Shown: positions 10,185-20,749 of the stretch, piece by piece
Numbering within the stretch: the first letter of the stretch is position 1
Layout: each line of letters begins with the position of its first letter
Origin: Bordetella genomosp. 4
GTDB lineage: Bacteria > Pseudomonadota > Gammaproteobacteria > Burkholderiales > Burkholderiaceae_B
Reading direction: 5' to 3'
Assembly: GCF_002261185.1 (NCBI RefSeq)
Contig: NZ_NEVQ01000003.1
Location: 248,001 to 312,000, forward strand
DNA: 64,000 bases
Program-made: the position numbers and the translations under genes
Notes under the pieces: model-generated
What the model saw: only the letters and a program-made list of their open reading frames with translations
Database searches by the model: none
Told to the model about the DNA's origin: nothing

Positions 10185-13100
10185 GTCTCTCTCGTCTGTT
10201 CATTCTGAGGCCGGTTGCCACCACCTTGTCGATGGTGGCAATCCTGATCGCCGGCTTTATTTCCTATCGCTTGCTGCCGGTATCGGCCCTGCCGGAGGTC
10301 GACTATCCCACGATTCAGGTGGTGACTCTGTATCCGGGGGCCAGTCCAGACGTGATGACCTCGTTGGTGACTTCGCCTCTGGAGCGCCAATTTGGACAGA
10401 TGCCGGGGCTGAACCAGATGTCGTCGACCAGTTCGGGCGGCGCATCGGTGATTACGCTGCAATTCAGCCTGGACCTGGCTCTGGATGTGGCCGAGCAGGA
10501 AGTGCAGGCGGCGATCAACGCCGCGTCAAATCTGCTGCCCAGCGATTTGCCGGTGCCGCCCATCTATAACAAGGTCAACCCGGCCGACGCGCCCGTCATG
10601 ACTTTGGCCATCAGCTCTCCGACCATGCCGCTGCCGCAGGTGCGCGATCTGGTCGATACCCGGATGGCGCAAAAGCTCTCGCAGGTGCCGGGGGTGGGGC
10701 TGGTCAGCGTGGCCGGCGGCCAGCGGCCTGCCGTGCGTATTCAGGTCAATCCCGTTGCGTTGGCCTCGACCGGCATGTCATTGGGGGATTTGCGCACGGC
10801 TGTGGTGGGCGCCAACGTCAATCAGCCTAAGGGTAATCTGGACGGGCCCGAGCGCTCGACGACGATCGATGCCAATGACCAGTTGAAGTCTCCTACCGAG
10901 TACAACGATCTGATCATTGCCTATCGCAATAATGCGCCGGTGCGCCTGTCCGATATCGCGACCGCCGTGTTAGGCGCCGAGGACGTTCGCCAGGCGGCCT
11001 GGGCCGGCGGCCAGCCGGCGATTCTGTTGAATGTGCAGCGGCAACCCGGCGCCAATGTCATTGACGTGGTGGACCAGATTCGCGCCATGATGCCGCAGTT
11101 GCAGGCATCCATGCCTGCAACGCTGGACCTCTCTGTGGTTTCCGATCGAACCCAGACGATCCGTGAGTCCGTGGCGGACGTGCAGTTCGAATTGTTGCTG
11201 GCCGTGGCTCTGGTCGTGATGGTGACCTTTGTCTTTTTACGGAGCTTGACTGCCACGGTGATCCCGAGCGTGGTGGTGCCGCTGTCGTTGGTGGGCACCT
11301 TCGGCATCATGTACTTGGCGGGCTTCAGTATCAACAACCTGACGCTGATGGCGTTGACGATTGCCACCGGGTTCGTGGTGGACGATGCCATCGTCATGAT
11401 CGAAAACATCGCCCGGCACCAGGAGGAAGGCGAAACGCCGATGCAAGCCGCGTTGAAAGGCGCCGCACAGATCGGCTTTACCCTGGTGTCGTTGACCTTC
11501 TCGTTGATCGCCGTACTGATCCCCCTGTTGTTCATGACCGAGGTCGTGGGCAGGCTGTTTCGCGAGTTCGCCATTACCTTGGCGGTGGCGATACTGATTT
11601 CACTGGTGGTGTCGCTGACGTTGACGCCGATGATGTGTGCACGGCTGTTGCGTCCGGAATCGGAGCATCGCTATGGACGCTTTCACCGGACGACGGGCGC
11701 GTTTATCGATAGATGCATCGCCGGCTATGACCGTACGTTGCAGTGGGTGCTGCGCCATCAACCACTGACACTGCTGGTGGCGTTGGTGACATTCGCGCTC
11801 ACTGTGCTGCTGTATATCGCGATCCCCAAGGGTTTCTTTCCGCAGCAAGACAGCGGCATGATCCAGGCGATCACTCAGGCGCCGGCCTCGATTTCGTTTA
11901 CGGCGATGGCCAAACGCCAGCAAGAGGCCGCACAAATCATCCTGCAGGATCCGGATGTCGAGTCCGTGTCGTCGTTCATCGGCGTAGACGGCACTAACGC
12001 CACGTTGAATAGCGGCCGCATACAAATCGCGCTGAAACCAAACAAGGATCGCGATGCCGATCTGGCGACTATCAGCCAGAGATTGCAGGACGCCTTGGAA
12101 GACCATTTTGGATCACCGGGAACGACCGCGTCCGGCCGCGATGCTTCAGAGGCTGCGGCAACACTCCGGCCCGCCACGGCGACGCAACCGCCGCTGACGG
12201 TATATATGCAGCCGGTGCAGGATCTGACCATCGAGGATCGCGTCAGTCGCACGCAATATCAGATGACATTGTCCAATCCGGACATCGACGTGTTGGCCGA
12301 GTGGGCCCCCAAATTGGTCGAGCGTTTGTCTGCGCTGCCGGAAGTGACGGACGTGACCCACGATCTGCAAAACGACGGCTTGCAGACCTGGGTCGATATA
12401 GACCGCGATGCGGCGGCACGTCTGGGCATTACGACCTCAGCAATCGACGAGGCGCTGTACAACGCCTTTGGCCAGCGGCTGATTTCGACCATCTTTACGC
12501 AGTCCAATCAGTATCGCGTGGTGCTCGAGGTCTTGCCGCAATTCAGCAAATCGCCTGAATCATTGAACCAGGTGTACCTGACATCCGAGTCGGGTACCCA
12601 AGTTCCTCTGTCGACGGTGGCGCACATTTCAGAGGGGCACACCATGCTGGCGATCAGCCGGCTGGATCAATTCCCGATGACGACGCTGTCGTTCAATCTG
12701 GCGCCGGGCGCATCGCTATCGGGTGCGGTCGAGGCGATTACGGCAGCAGAGGCGGAAATCGGCATGCCGGCAGGCATCGAGACGCGTTTTCAAGGGGCTG
12801 CGCTGGCATTCCAGAATTCGTTGTCCAGCACGCTATGGTTGATCCTGGCTGCGATCGTCACGATGTATATCGTGCTGGGGGTGCTGTACGAGAGCTACAT
12901 CCACCCGATCACCATTCTGTCGACCTTGCCTTCGGCGGCGGTGGGGGCTCTGCTGGCCTTGATGATCAGCGGTACGCAGCTCGATATGATCGGGATCATC
13001 GGCATTATTCTGTTGATCGGCATCGTCAAGAAAAACGCGATCATGATGATCGACTTTGCGCTGGAGGCCGAGCGCAAGCGCGGGCTCGCGCCCAGAGCCG

Positions 13101-13357
13101 CCATACACGAGGCGGCCTTGCTGCGTTTCCGTCCGATCCTGATGACGACGCTGGCGGCATTGTTTGGCGCATTGCCGCTGATGCTATCCACCGGTACGGG
13201 GGCCGAGTTACGCCAGCCTCTGGGTCTGGTCATGGTCGGTGGACTCTTGTTGAGCCAAATCCTGACGCTCTACACCACGCCGGTGATTTATCTGATGTTT
13301 GACCGTCTGGCGCGACGAGGCCGAGGCCGTGCGCGTGTCGCGGCGGAGCAGCCATGA
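10181..13357 (+). CDS. mdtB: RND efflux permease, first of two (MdtB/MuxB type)
   Basis: A 1058-residue inner-membrane proton/drug antiporter subunit. Translation starts at GTG 10181, overlapping the adaptor gene. It shows the family opening [20 protein letters not shown], the proton-relay pair in TM4 ([14 protein letters not shown], about residue 400) and the [11 protein letters not shown] segment after the first half. MdtB and MdtC paralogues work together as a mixed trimer in MdtABC and MuxABC pumps, which export bile salts, novobiocin and similar compounds in known hosts. Substrates here are unknown. Confidence 0.94.
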   Translation: MSLSRLFILRPVATTLSMVAILIAGFISYRLLPVSALPEVDYPTIQVVTLYPGASPDVMTSLVTSPLERQFGQMPGLNQMSSTSSGGASVITLQFSLDLALDVAEQEVQAAINAASNLLPSDLPVPPIYNKVNPADAPVMTLAISSPTMPLPQVRDLVDTRMAQKLSQVPGVGLVSVAGGQRPAVRIQVNPVALASTGMSLGDLRTAVVGANVNQPKGNLDGPERSTTIDANDQLKSPTEYNDLIIAYRNNAPVRLSDIATAVLGAEDVRQAAWAGGQPAILLNVQRQPGANVIDVVDQIRAMMPQLQASMPATLDLSVVSDRTQTIRESVADVQFELLLAVALVVMVTFVFLRSLTATVIPSVVVPLSLVGTFGIMYLAGFSINNLTLMALTIATGFVVDDAIVMIENIARHQEEGETPMQAALKGAAQIGFTLVSLTFSLIAVLIPLLFMTEVVGRLFREFAITLAVAILISLVVSLTLTPMMCARLLRPESEHRYGRFHRTTGAFIDRCIAGYDRTLQWVLRHQPLTLLVALVTFALTVLLYIAIPKGFFPQQDSGMIQAITQAPASISFTAMAKRQQEAAQIILQDPDVESVSSFIGVDGTNATLNSGRIQIALKPNKDRDADLATISQRLQDALEDHFGSPGTTASGRDASEAAATLRPATATQPPLTVYMQPVQDLTIEDRVSRTQYQMTLSNPDIDVLAEWAPKLVERLSALPEVTDVTHDLQNDGLQTWVDIDRDAAARLGITTSAIDEALYNAFGQRLISTIFTQSNQYRVVLEVLPQFSKSPESLNQVYLTSESGTQVPLSTVAHISEGHTMLAISRLDQFPMTTLSFNLAPGASLSGAVEAITAAEAEIGMPAGIETRFQGAALAFQNSLSSTLWLILAAIVTMYIVLGVLYESYIHPITILSTLPSAAVGALLALMISGTQLDMIGIIGIILLIGIVKKNAIMMIDFALEAERKRGLAPRAAIHEAALLRFRPILMTTLAALFGALPLMLSTGTGAELRQPLGLVMVGGLLLSQILTLYTTPVIYLMFDRLARRGRGRARVAAEQP

Positions 13358-16300
13358 TCCTGTCGGCGCCGTTCATCGTTCGTCCGGTTGCCACCGTACT
13401 GTTGTGCCTGGGGATGGTGTTGGCAGGCGTACTGGCGTTTCGCTTGCTGCCTGTCGCGCCGCTGCCTCAAGTCGATTTGCCGATCATTTCCGTGTCGGCC
13501 AGTTTGCCGGGCGCGAGTCCCGAGACGATGGCCTCCAGTGTGGCGACACCATTGGAGCGTTCTCTCGGCAGCATTGCCGGCATTACCGAAATGACTTCGC
13601 GTAATTCGCAGGGGTCCACGCGCATCACGCTGCAATTCGACCTGAGCCGTGATATCAACGGCGCCGCCCGTGATGTACAGGCGGCCATCAATGCGGCGCG
13701 ATCGCTTCTGCCCACGGGGATGCGCAGCAACCCCACCTATCACAAGGTCAATCCCTCGTCGGCGCCCATCATGGTGCTGGCCATGACGTCGGGCACATTG
13801 AGCCAGGGCAAACTGTATGACCTGGCCTCGACGATCGTGGCGCAAAAACTCGCTCAGGTAAATGGTATCGGCGAGGTTACGGTAGGCGGCAGTTCCTTGC
13901 CCGCGGTGCGCGTCAATTTGATTCCCGGTGCATTATCCAGTCGTGGCGTGTCGCTGGACGAGGTGCGCACGGCCTTGAGCGAAGCCAACGCCAACAAACC
14001 CAAAGGCATGATCGAAAGCGACGAGTATCACTGGCAAATCATGGCCAGCGATCAACTCGATCGAGCCGAACAGTATCGGCCCTTGATTGTGGCGTGGCGC
14101 GACGGATCCGCTATCCGGCTATCGGACGTGGCGACCGTCGAGGACTCGGTCGAAGACCTGTTTCAGACGGGCTATTACAACGATCGTAATGCCATTCTGA
14201 TCATCATGCGACGCCAGGCCGACGCCAACATCATCGAGACGGTAGAGGCTGTGCGTGCGCAATTACCGCAGCTCTCGGCGCTGTTGCCGGGTGATGTCGA
14301 TCTGACCGTTGCACAAGATCGCACGCCGAGTATCCGCGCCTCATTGCACGAGGCCGAGCTCACGCTGGTGGTCGCGGTCGGGCTGGTGATGCTGGTGGTG
14401 CTGCTGTTCTTGCGGCATTGGCGTGCTGCCCTGATCCCCAGCGTGGCAGTGCCGGTCTCGTTGATTGGCACCTTTTGCATCATGTATTGGTGCGGCTTTA
14501 CGTTGAATACGATTTCGCTGATGGCGTTGATCGTGGCCACCGGCTTTGTGGTGGACGATGCCATCGTGGTGCTTGAGAACATCATGCGGCATATCGAGCG
14601 TGGAGCATCGCCATTGCGGGCAGCCTTGCGGGGATCGCGTGAGGTCGGCTTCACGGTGTTGTCGATGAGCCTGTCGCTGGTGGCCGTGTTCATCCCGATC
14701 CTGTTGATGGGCGGCGTGGTCGGCAGGTTGTTTCGCGAGTTTGCCGTGACCTTGTCGGCTTCTGTCATGGTATCGATGGTCGTGTCATTGACATTGACGC
14801 CCATGATGTGCGCCCAGCTGTTGCGTCAGCAGGCCCTGGAACAGCGGACGCCAGGCCGGGTGTCGCGAATGCTCGAGTCATTCTTTGAGGCATTGCTGCG
14901 CGGCTATCGTCGATCGTTGTCGTGGGCGTTGGCGCATGGGCGTTTGATGTTGGTGCTGCTGGCGGTGACTATCGGCTTGAACGTGTACCTGTATGCTGCT
15001 GTGCCGAAGGGATTTTTTCCGCAGCAGGATACCGGGCAGCTGATAGGAATTTTTCGCGTGGACCAGGGCACGTCGTTTCAAGCCATGGTTCCCAAGCTCG
15101 AGTACTTCCGCAAAGTCATCATGGCCGACCCAGCGGTGGCGAGTATTACGGTTCATGCGGGCGGCCGTGGCGGCAGTAACAGCAGCTTTATGATGATCCA
15201 GCTCAAGCCGCAGGACGAACGACGAGCCAGCGCGGTCGATGTGGTGAACCGCCTGAGAGGGCAATTGCAGAGTACTGCTGGCGCACGCGTCTTCTTGATT
15301 CCGCAGCAGGATATCTTTGTGGGCGGCGGGCAGGGTAGCGGTTCGTACGACTACACGCTGTTGGCCGGAGAGCTGTCGCTGCTGCGCACATGGACACCGA
15401 AGGTCAGGCAGGCCATGGCCGCGTTGCCTGAGCTGACGGATGTGGATTCCAGCGTTGAAGACAAAGGCCGACAGGTCAATTTGATCATTGACCGCGAGGC
15501 GGCAACGCGGCTGGGCATCAACATGTCCGATATTTCTGCGGTGTTGAACAACTCGTTCAGTCAACGCCAGGTTTCGGTAATGTATGGGCCGTTGAATCAG
15601 TATCGCGTTGTGTTGGGGGTGGATCAGCGCTTTGCCCAGGATGCCGAATCGCTCAAGCAGGTGCATGTCATCACGAGCGACGGGTCTCGTGTGCCGTTGG
15701 CGGCTTTTGCGCGATTTGAAATGGGCAATGCGCCATTGAGTGTGCAGCATAATGGCTTGTTTGCTGCTGACGAGATCTCTTTCAATCTCGCCCCTGGTGT
15801 GTCACAAGACCAGGCGATACGCGCGATCGATGCTGCAGTCGCACGCATTGGGCTGCCTTCGGATCAGATCCAGGCCGGCTTTCTCGGCACGGCCGCGGCG
15901 CAGCAGGCCTTGCAGAGCCAGCAGCCTTGGCTGATTCTGGCCGCGCTGGTCACGATGTATATCGTGCTGGGGATTTTGTACGAGAGCTTTGTGCATCCCT
16001 TGACCATTCTGTCGACGCTTCCGTCTGCCGGTATCGGTGCACTGTTGGCGTTGATGCTGGTGGGCAGCGAGTTCACGGTCATCGCCTTGATAGGGGTGTT
16101 TTTGCTGATCGGCATTGTCAAAAAGAATGCCATCATGATGGTGGATTTCGCCCTGGATGCGGAGCGCAGGTTGAATCTGTCGCCGCGCGATGCGATTTTT
16201 GAGGCCTGCCTGACGCGATTCCGACCCATTATGATGACCACGATGGCGGCGATTTTCGGCGCGCTGCCATTATTGCTGGCCACGGGGGCAGGTGTAGAAA

Positions 16301-16470
16301 TGCGCCAGCCTCTGGGGGTGACGATCGTAGGTGGTCTGATCCTCAGCCAGATTTTGACGCTGTACACCACGCCTGTGGTCTATCTTTATCTGGACCGCTT
16401 CCGTTTATGGGCTCGCCGCCGTGCTGCACGTCGCACGATAGGCCCGCAACCTGATGTAGAACGCCAATAA
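13354..16470 (+). CDS. mdtC: RND efflux permease, second of two (MdtC/MuxC type)
   Basis: A 1038-residue RND permease that overlaps the previous gene by ATGA (13354-13357). It opens with [20 protein letters not shown], carries the TM4 motif [14 protein letters not shown] (about residue 400) and [11 protein letters not shown], and ends with the usual TM12 region. It is a clear paralogue of the preceding permease, as expected for a heteromeric pump. The overlaps imply translational coupling and balanced amounts of both subunits. Confidence 0.94.
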   Translation: MILSAPFIVRPVATVLLCLGMVLAGVLAFRLLPVAPLPQVDLPIISVSASLPGASPETMASSVATPLERSLGSIAGITEMTSRNSQGSTRITLQFDLSRDINGAARDVQAAINAARSLLPTGMRSNPTYHKVNPSSAPIMVLAMTSGTLSQGKLYDLASTIVAQKLAQVNGIGEVTVGGSSLPAVRVNLIPGALSSRGVSLDEVRTALSEANANKPKGMIESDEYHWQIMASDQLDRAEQYRPLIVAWRDGSAIRLSDVATVEDSVEDLFQTGYYNDRNAILIIMRRQADANIIETVEAVRAQLPQLSALLPGDVDLTVAQDRTPSIRASLHEAELTLVVAVGLVMLVVLLFLRHWRAALIPSVAVPVSLIGTFCIMYWCGFTLNTISLMALIVATGFVVDDAIVVLENIMRHIERGASPLRAALRGSREVGFTVLSMSLSLVAVFIPILLMGGVVGRLFREFAVTLSASVMVSMVVSLTLTPMMCAQLLRQQALEQRTPGRVSRMLESFFEALLRGYRRSLSWALAHGRLMLVLLAVTIGLNVYLYAAVPKGFFPQQDTGQLIGIFRVDQGTSFQAMVPKLEYFRKVIMADPAVASITVHAGGRGGSNSSFMMIQLKPQDERRASAVDVVNRLRGQLQSTAGARVFLIPQQDIFVGGGQGSGSYDYTLLAGELSLLRTWTPKVRQAMAALPELTDVDSSVEDKGRQVNLIIDREAATRLGINMSDISAVLNNSFSQRQVSVMYGPLNQYRVVLGVDQRFAQDAESLKQVHVITSDGSRVPLAAFARFEMGNAPLSVQHNGLFAADEISFNLAPGVSQDQAIRAIDAAVARIGLPSDQIQAGFLGTAAAQQALQSQQPWLILAALVTMYIVLGILYESFVHPLTILSTLPSAGIGALLALMLVGSEFTVIALIGVFLLIGIVKKNAIMMVDFALDAERRLNLSPRDAIFEACLTRFRPIMMTTMAAIFGALPLLLATGAGVEMRQPLGVTIVGGLILSQILTLYTTPVVYLYLDRFRLWARRRAARRTIGPQPDVERQ

Positions 16471-18011
16471 TGAGTCGCGCATCGTTTTCTTCTTTATCGC
16501 TTCGGTTTGGCCGAACGGCCGATGTACGCCTGTCGCGTTTGACTGTGGCCATGACGTGTTGCGCCCTGTTGGCCGCGTGCGCGGTGGGGCCGGATTATCA
16601 GCGTCCCGAGATCGATGTGGGCGAAGGGTATAGACAAGCTCAGGGTCAGGCGTCTGTACCATCCAGTTCTGGGATGCAGGGCGATGGCGCTCAGGCTCAA
16701 TCCCCCAATGGCGCCGTCCAGACTGACGGCTGGACTCCTGCGAAACCGAGGGACACGGTTGAGCGTGGCGCATGGTGGCAGATATATGGCGATACCACCC
16801 TGAATGGTCTGATGGACCAGCTGAACGCATCGAACCAAACCATCGTGCAAGCCGAGGCCAACTACAGGCAGGCACAGGCTCTGGTACGAGGCGCGCGCGC
16901 CAGTTTTTTCCCTACTGTAGGGACGAGTGCCGGCGCGACACGGTCGGGGTCGGGCAGCGGATCGACCAGCAGCACTGGCAATGATTACGACCTGAGTGCA
17001 TCGGTCAGTTGGGAGGTCGACATCTGGGGGCGAGTGCGTCGCCAGGTCGAGGCCAGCCGTGCTGAGGCCCAGGCCAGTTTTGCGGATTTGGCGAACACCC
17101 GGCTGAGTACGCAGTCGTCGCTCGCGCAAAACTATTTTCAATTGCGCGTGCTGGATGAGCAAAAGCGATTGCTGGAGTCGACGGTAGCCGCCTATGAGCG
17201 CTCGTTGAAATTGACGCAAAACCTCTATGACGCCGGCGTTGTCGGTAAATCGGATGTGACCGTGGCGTTGGCCCAATTGGAGGGCACGCGCGCCCAGTTG
17301 GTGGATCTGGAATGGCAGCGTGGTCAGTATGAGCATGCGATCGCCGTGCTGATCGGCTTGGCGCCCTCGCGCTTTACGCTGCCGGAGCAACCTTTCGCGC
17401 AGGTGATTCCGCAGATTCCTGTGGGATTGCCATCGCAATTGCTGGAGCGGCGTCCCGACGTCGCGTCGGCTGAGCGTTTGACGGCAGCAGCGAATGCCCA
17501 GATCGGTGTGGCGCAGTCGGCGTGGTTTCCCGATCTGACGTTAAGTGCCAATGGCGGATTTCGCAGCGGCGAGTTTGCGCAATGGCTGACGGCACCGGCG
17601 CGTTTCTGGTCCCTGGGGCCGGCGTTGGCGTTGACCTTGTTCGATGGCGGTGCCCGGCAGGCGCAATTGGAACAAGCCCGAGCAGCCTACGATGCCCAGG
17701 CCGCTGCGTATCGCCAGACAGTATTGAGCGCCTTGCAAGAGGTTGAAGACTATCTCATCCAATTGCGGGTGATGGGGCAAGAGCAGGTGGTGCAGCATCG
17801 GGCACTGGAAGCGGCGCGGGAGTCGTTGAGGTTGGCTCGGAATCAATATCGGGCTGGGACGATTGACTATCTGGATGTGGCCACGTTGGAAACGGGGGCA
17901 CTGAACAGCGAACGGACGGCGCTGACGTTGATGGCTAATCGGCTGACGGCTAGCGTGCAGTTGATTGCGGCGCTGGGTGGGGGATGGGAAGGGGGTGTTG
18001 CTGAGGAATGA
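16470..18011 (+). CDS. Outer-membrane efflux lipoprotein (OprM/NodT family)
   Basis: The 513-residue protein is the exit duct for the preceding pump. The signal peptide ends in LLAACAVGPDYQRP; Cys37 is the lipidation site. Residues about 100-300 and 310-500 form the two outer-membrane efflux protein repeats (for example SWEVDIWGRVRRQVEASRAEA and LLERRPDVASAERLTAAANA). Its ATG uses the last base of the permease stop (TAATG). The 3' end is unusually G-rich and the composite repeat element begins 9 bp after the stop codon. Confidence 0.93.
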   Translation: MSRASFSSLSLRFGRTADVRLSRLTVAMTCCALLAACAVGPDYQRPEIDVGEGYRQAQGQASVPSSSGMQGDGAQAQSPNGAVQTDGWTPAKPRDTVERGAWWQIYGDTTLNGLMDQLNASNQTIVQAEANYRQAQALVRGARASFFPTVGTSAGATRSGSGSGSTSSTGNDYDLSASVSWEVDIWGRVRRQVEASRAEAQASFADLANTRLSTQSSLAQNYFQLRVLDEQKRLLESTVAAYERSLKLTQNLYDAGVVGKSDVTVALAQLEGTRAQLVDLEWQRGQYEHAIAVLIGLAPSRFTLPEQPFAQVIPQIPVGLPSQLLERRPDVASAERLTAAANAQIGVAQSAWFPDLTLSANGGFRSGEFAQWLTAPARFWSLGPALALTLFDGGARQAQLEQARAAYDAQAAAYRQTVLSALQEVEDYLIQLRVMGQEQVVQHRALEAARESLRLARNQYRAGTIDYLDVATLETGALNSERTALTLMANRLTASVQLIAALGGGWEGGVAEE

Positions 18012-18046
18012 TGGCGTTGGTGCGTGAGGGTGGGGTTCTATTGGTC

Positions 18047-18094
18047 GTCGAGCCGAGGCAATCGGCCCGGCCGGGCCGATTGCCTCGGCTCGAC
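18047..18094. repeat. Perfect 48-bp palindrome (emptied left hairpin of copy 1)
   Basis: The 48 bases form a perfect palindrome with centre GCCCGGCCGGGC. In copy 2 the same arms (27507-27536 and 27639-27668) are 30 bp each and enclose a 102-bp module. The 12-bp centre occurs once in each arm of copy 2, so one recombination or slippage event between them would remove module plus one 12-mer and give exactly this palindrome. Confidence 0.85.
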
Positions 18095-18195
18095 TAGCGA
18101 CAACTAGAGCTCTCTGCACCGCTGGCACGACTGTCTTGCTTGGCGTTTTTCTGCAGCCGCGTTGGTATGGAGAAAGATCTTGCAGTGCGGCTTTC

Positions 18196-18218
18196 GGCGA
18201 GCGCCCTGCGCGCTCACC
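18196..18218. other. CCTGC-loop hairpin, left unit of copy 1
   Basis: GGCGAGCGC and GCGCTCACC (one C-A mismatch) enclose CCTGC. The right unit carries a hairpin with the same loop on the opposite strand but a different stem (18497-18531). The identical sequence occurs in copy 2. Confidence 0.6.
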
Positions 18219-18496
18219 TCAAGCGATCGGTCCGGGCATGCGACGGGGTGGCGTGGTGCTTGGTTGGAAGATCTGCTTGGCTGCGAGTGAGGCTTGCGGC
18301 GATGATGCGCAGGGCAGCTTTTCCGGCGGCGTATCTAGCATGCGCGTGCCCGGAATCAGCGTTCCTCGCCGCAGACATGATTTGCGCTCACCAGGAGCGC
18401 GCTACAACGAGTGCCATACGTGGCATTACGTCAATGTGACTCGAGAGATCTTTTGTCGAGTAACGGTGCCACAGCCTGTGCATGCAGATCCCGAAC

Positions 18497-18531
18497 GCGA
18501 TTCACGGGTGTGCAGGGCACCCGTGAATCGC
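18497..18531. other. 14-bp hairpin with CCCTGCA loop, right unit of copy 1
   Basis: GCGATTCACGGGTG (18497-18510) pairs perfectly with 18518-18531. In copy 2 (28073-28107) three stem positions differ; two of them changed on both sides and still pair. On the minus strand the loop reads CCCTGCA. Confidence 0.75.
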
Positions 18532-18656
18532 AGCCCTGCAAGATCTTTCTCTTCACCCAGGCTGATGCAAAAAAATGCCAAGCAAAAAAGCCGTGCCAGC
18601 GATGTGATGAGCTTGAGTTACTGCGAGTCGATGCGGGGCAGTGGCTGCGTGGGGGC

Positions 18657-18759
18657 GCCTCGTGGCCGAGTGGAGCGGACACCGTAGGGAGCGCGCAGGC
18701 GCGGACGAGGTGAGCGAACACGGTGTCCGGCGCGCAGGGCGCCGGACCGACCACGTGAA
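18657..18759. repeat. Insert module inside the right hairpin of copy 1
   Basis: A 103-bp module between perfect 30-bp arms. It has the fixed ends GCCTC and GTGAA, inside which lie 5-base complementary segments (GTGGC with ACCAC, one mismatch), and an inner hairpin GTCCGGCGC (18725-18733) with GCGCCGGAC (18739-18747). Related modules are at 28233-28334 and, reversed, 27537-27638. Confidence 0.8.
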
Positions 18760-18855
18760 GCCCCCACGCAGCCACTGCCCCGCATCGACGCCCATAAGCA
18801 CCAAACCCTCACACTCCAAGACACTCTACCTAAACAAACGACAACAAAACCCCCA

Positions 18856-19818
18856 CTAAATCAGCCCCCGAATCCCCGCAATGCCATGCGCCCCATGCCG
18901 GCGCGCCTCATCCAGGGTATCGACAGACTGCCCTCCCAGCGCATACACAGGCAGCCCGGCATCCCTATTGCCGGCAACAAAACCATCCCATCCCATACCA
19001 GCTTGCCCCGGATGCGAAGGTGTTTCCAACACTGCTCCCAGCACAGCAAAATCCGCGCCCATTTCGCGCGCATGTACGATCTGTGCATTGTCGTGGGCTG
19101 ACACGCCGACTAAAGCGCCTTCGGGCAACTCCGGCCGCGTATGTAACGCCGCTGCATCGTTCGTGCGTAAATGCACCCCGTCGGCCTGACGCCACCAGGC
19201 TGCAGGATGCGCGCTGTTGATCAGCACACGAGCACCCGCAGCGTGGCACAGTTTGACGATGGTCTGCACGGCGTCGCGCAGCGATGTGGCTCCAGGGCCA
19301 TCAGGCCAATCCGGTTCACGGACTTGTACGAGCTTCAGGCCTCGTGCCAGCGCACGCTCCAGGCGCTCGAGAAATGCGGGCAACCCCGCACGCCCGCCGA
19401 TGGACGTGATGCCATAAGCGTTGGGCAACTGCAGCCAACGCAACGGCGGCAGGGTGGCTGGCAGCAGATCGCCGACACTCGACGCCTCGGCGGGATTGAC
19501 CCACTCCAGGCGTTGATTTTCCAGACTGCGCGGCTCGCCTTTCCAGCCGGTGACTTGGCAAAATGCCAGCCGAACGGTGGTGTGAGGATAGGCGTGCACA
19601 TAAGTCACCCACGGCACCGCCTGCGTGACTTCGATACCGATTTCTTCTTGCAGCTCGCGCGCCAATGCTTGCAGCACGGTCTCGCCGGGCTCGAGTTTGC
19701 CGCCGGGCAGTTCCCACCAGCCCGCCCAAGGTTTGCCCTCGGGCCGTTGTCCCAGCAGGAGTTGGCCGTCGGGCCGCAGAATCAGGCCCGCAGCGACGTC
19801 TATGATGCCGTCAGACAT
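18856..19818 (-). CDS. Nudix hydrolase fused to a ThiE-like domain (MutT family)
   Basis: The 320-residue protein begins with a Nudix domain of the MutT type (box G40 to I62, GGKLEPGETVLQALARELQE... with the R-E-x-x-E-E metal-binding core), which cleaves oxidised or other nucleoside diphosphate derivatives such as 8-oxo-dGTP. Residues about 150-320 are a thiamine-phosphate-synthase-like barrel (ARGLKLVQVREPDWPD, VLINSA, GVHLRTND, GVSAHD, VLGAVLETPSHPG). This fusion is widespread in proteobacteria; the second domain need not be a true ThiE, and a separate thiE lies at 43761-44456. The start at 19818 overlaps the end of the DUF815 gene by 8 bp. The 3' end faces the composite repeat. Confidence 0.9.
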   Translation of the reverse strand: MSDGIIDVAAGLILRPDGQLLLGQRPEGKPWAGWWELPGGKLEPGETVLQALARELQEEIGIEVTQAVPWVTYVHAYPHTTVRLAFCQVTGWKGEPRSLENQRLEWVNPAEASSVGDLLPATLPPLRWLQLPNAYGITSIGGRAGLPAFLERLERALARGLKLVQVREPDWPDGPGATSLRDAVQTIVKLCHAAGARVLINSAHPAAWWRQADGVHLRTNDAAALHTRPELPEGALVGVSAHDNAQIVHAREMGADFAVLGAVLETPSHPGQAGMGWDGFVAGNRDAGLPVYALGGQSVDTLDEARRHGAHGIAGIRGLI

Positions 19819-20677
19819 GGCGTGCCGCCCAATCGCGGGCAAATTGATACGCCACCCGGCCCGAGCGTGAGCCGCGTTCCAGCGCCCATTGCAACGCCTC
19901 CGTGCGGCTGGACTCGATCTGATCCGCGGGGCAGTTCAATTCCTCCAGCCAGTGATACACGATATCCAGATAGTCATCCTGTTTGAACGGATGAAATGAC
20001 AGCCACAGCCCGAAACGCTCGGACAGCGAGATTTTTTCCTCGACGGTTTCGCCCGGATGAATCTCGCCATCGGCCTGGTGCTTGGCCTGCAGGTTTTCGC
20101 TCATGTATTCCGGCATCAAGTGACGCCGGTTGGACGTCGCATAGATCAGCACGTTGTCGCCCGATGCCGACACCGAGCCATCCAGCACTGATTTCAGGGC
20201 CTTGTAGCCGGCTTCGCCTTCCTCGAAAGACAGGTCGTCGCAGAACACGATATAGCGTTCGGGACGCGCCGCGACCAGCTCGACGATGTCGGCCAGATCG
20301 CCCAGGTCGGATTTGTCGACCTCGATCAAACGCAGCCCTTGGTCGCCATAGGCGGCCAGCATGGCCTTGACGAGCGAGCTCTTGCCCGTGCCGCGCGCGC
20401 CGGTCATCAGCACATTGTTGGCCGGCTTTTTCTGCAGAAATTGACGTGTGTTCCGGTCGATGATGCCCTTCTGGCGTTCGATGTGCTGCAGATCGGTCAT
20501 GTCGATGCGGGCGACATGCCGCACGGCATCCAGCCAGCCGCGTGCACCGCGTTTGCGCCAGCGGTAGGCATGGGCGGACCAATCAATCTCGGGCGGTGCG
20601 GCGGGCAGCCAGGCTTCGAGCTGGGCCAGCACGCGTTCGGCACGTTCGATCAGAACGGAAAAATCAGCAGCACTCAC
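19811..20677 (-). CDS. DUF815 family AAA ATPase
   Basis: A 288-residue cytoplasmic ATPase with Walker A GARGTGKS (residues 93-100) and a Walker B-like IVFCDDLSF. An N-terminal segment of about 85 residues precedes the ATPase core, and LIYATSNRRHLMPE follows as a sensor-like strand. DUF815 proteins are conserved in bacteria next to argJ and mutT in betaproteobacteria; their role is not established. The gene is probably cotranscribed with the Nudix-ThiE gene, with which it overlaps. Confidence 0.88.
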   Translation of the reverse strand: MSAADFSVLIERAERVLAQLEAWLPAAPPEIDWSAHAYRWRKRGARGWLDAVRHVARIDMTDLQHIERQKGIIDRNTRQFLQKKPANNVLMTGARGTGKSSLVKAMLAAYGDQGLRLIEVDKSDLGDLADIVELVAARPERYIVFCDDLSFEEGEAGYKALKSVLDGSVSASGDNVLIYATSNRRHLMPEYMSENLQAKHQADGEIHPGETVEEKISLSERFGLWLSFHPFKQDDYLDIVYHWLEELNCPADQIESSRTEALQWALERGSRSGRVAYQFARDWAARHV

Positions 20678-20749
20678 GTCGGTATTTCCTGCAGGGGCAA
20701 CAACAAGACAACAAGGGCACGAGATTACGCGCCCTCAGCGATCAATGTA

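Larger units (their letters stand above)
18021..18810. repeat. Composite inverted-repeat element, copy 1 (one insert module missing)
   Basis: This whole intergenic stretch is one structured non-coding element, also found at 27481-28380. Going inward from each end: a related flank of about 26 bp, a hairpin arm pair, a 25-bp spacer, a 72-bp subterminal inverted repeat (18120-18191 against 18530-18601, 58 of 72 identical, no gap), and a hairpin with loop CCTGC. The left arm pair has collapsed to a perfect 48-bp palindrome (18047-18094). The right pair (18627-18656 and 18760-18789, perfect 30 bp) still encloses a 103-bp module. The centre (about 18219-18496) is unique. It lies between the convergent efflux lipoprotein and Nudix genes. 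No transposase is present; reading frames are not kept between copies. Confidence 0.85.

Noticed and set aside
18136-18687. Open frames inside composite element copy 1 (up to 183 codons), and similar ones in copy 2
   Set aside because: The matching positions in copy 2 are broken by indels and stops, and the differences between copies are not biased to third positions; structure, not coding, is conserved.
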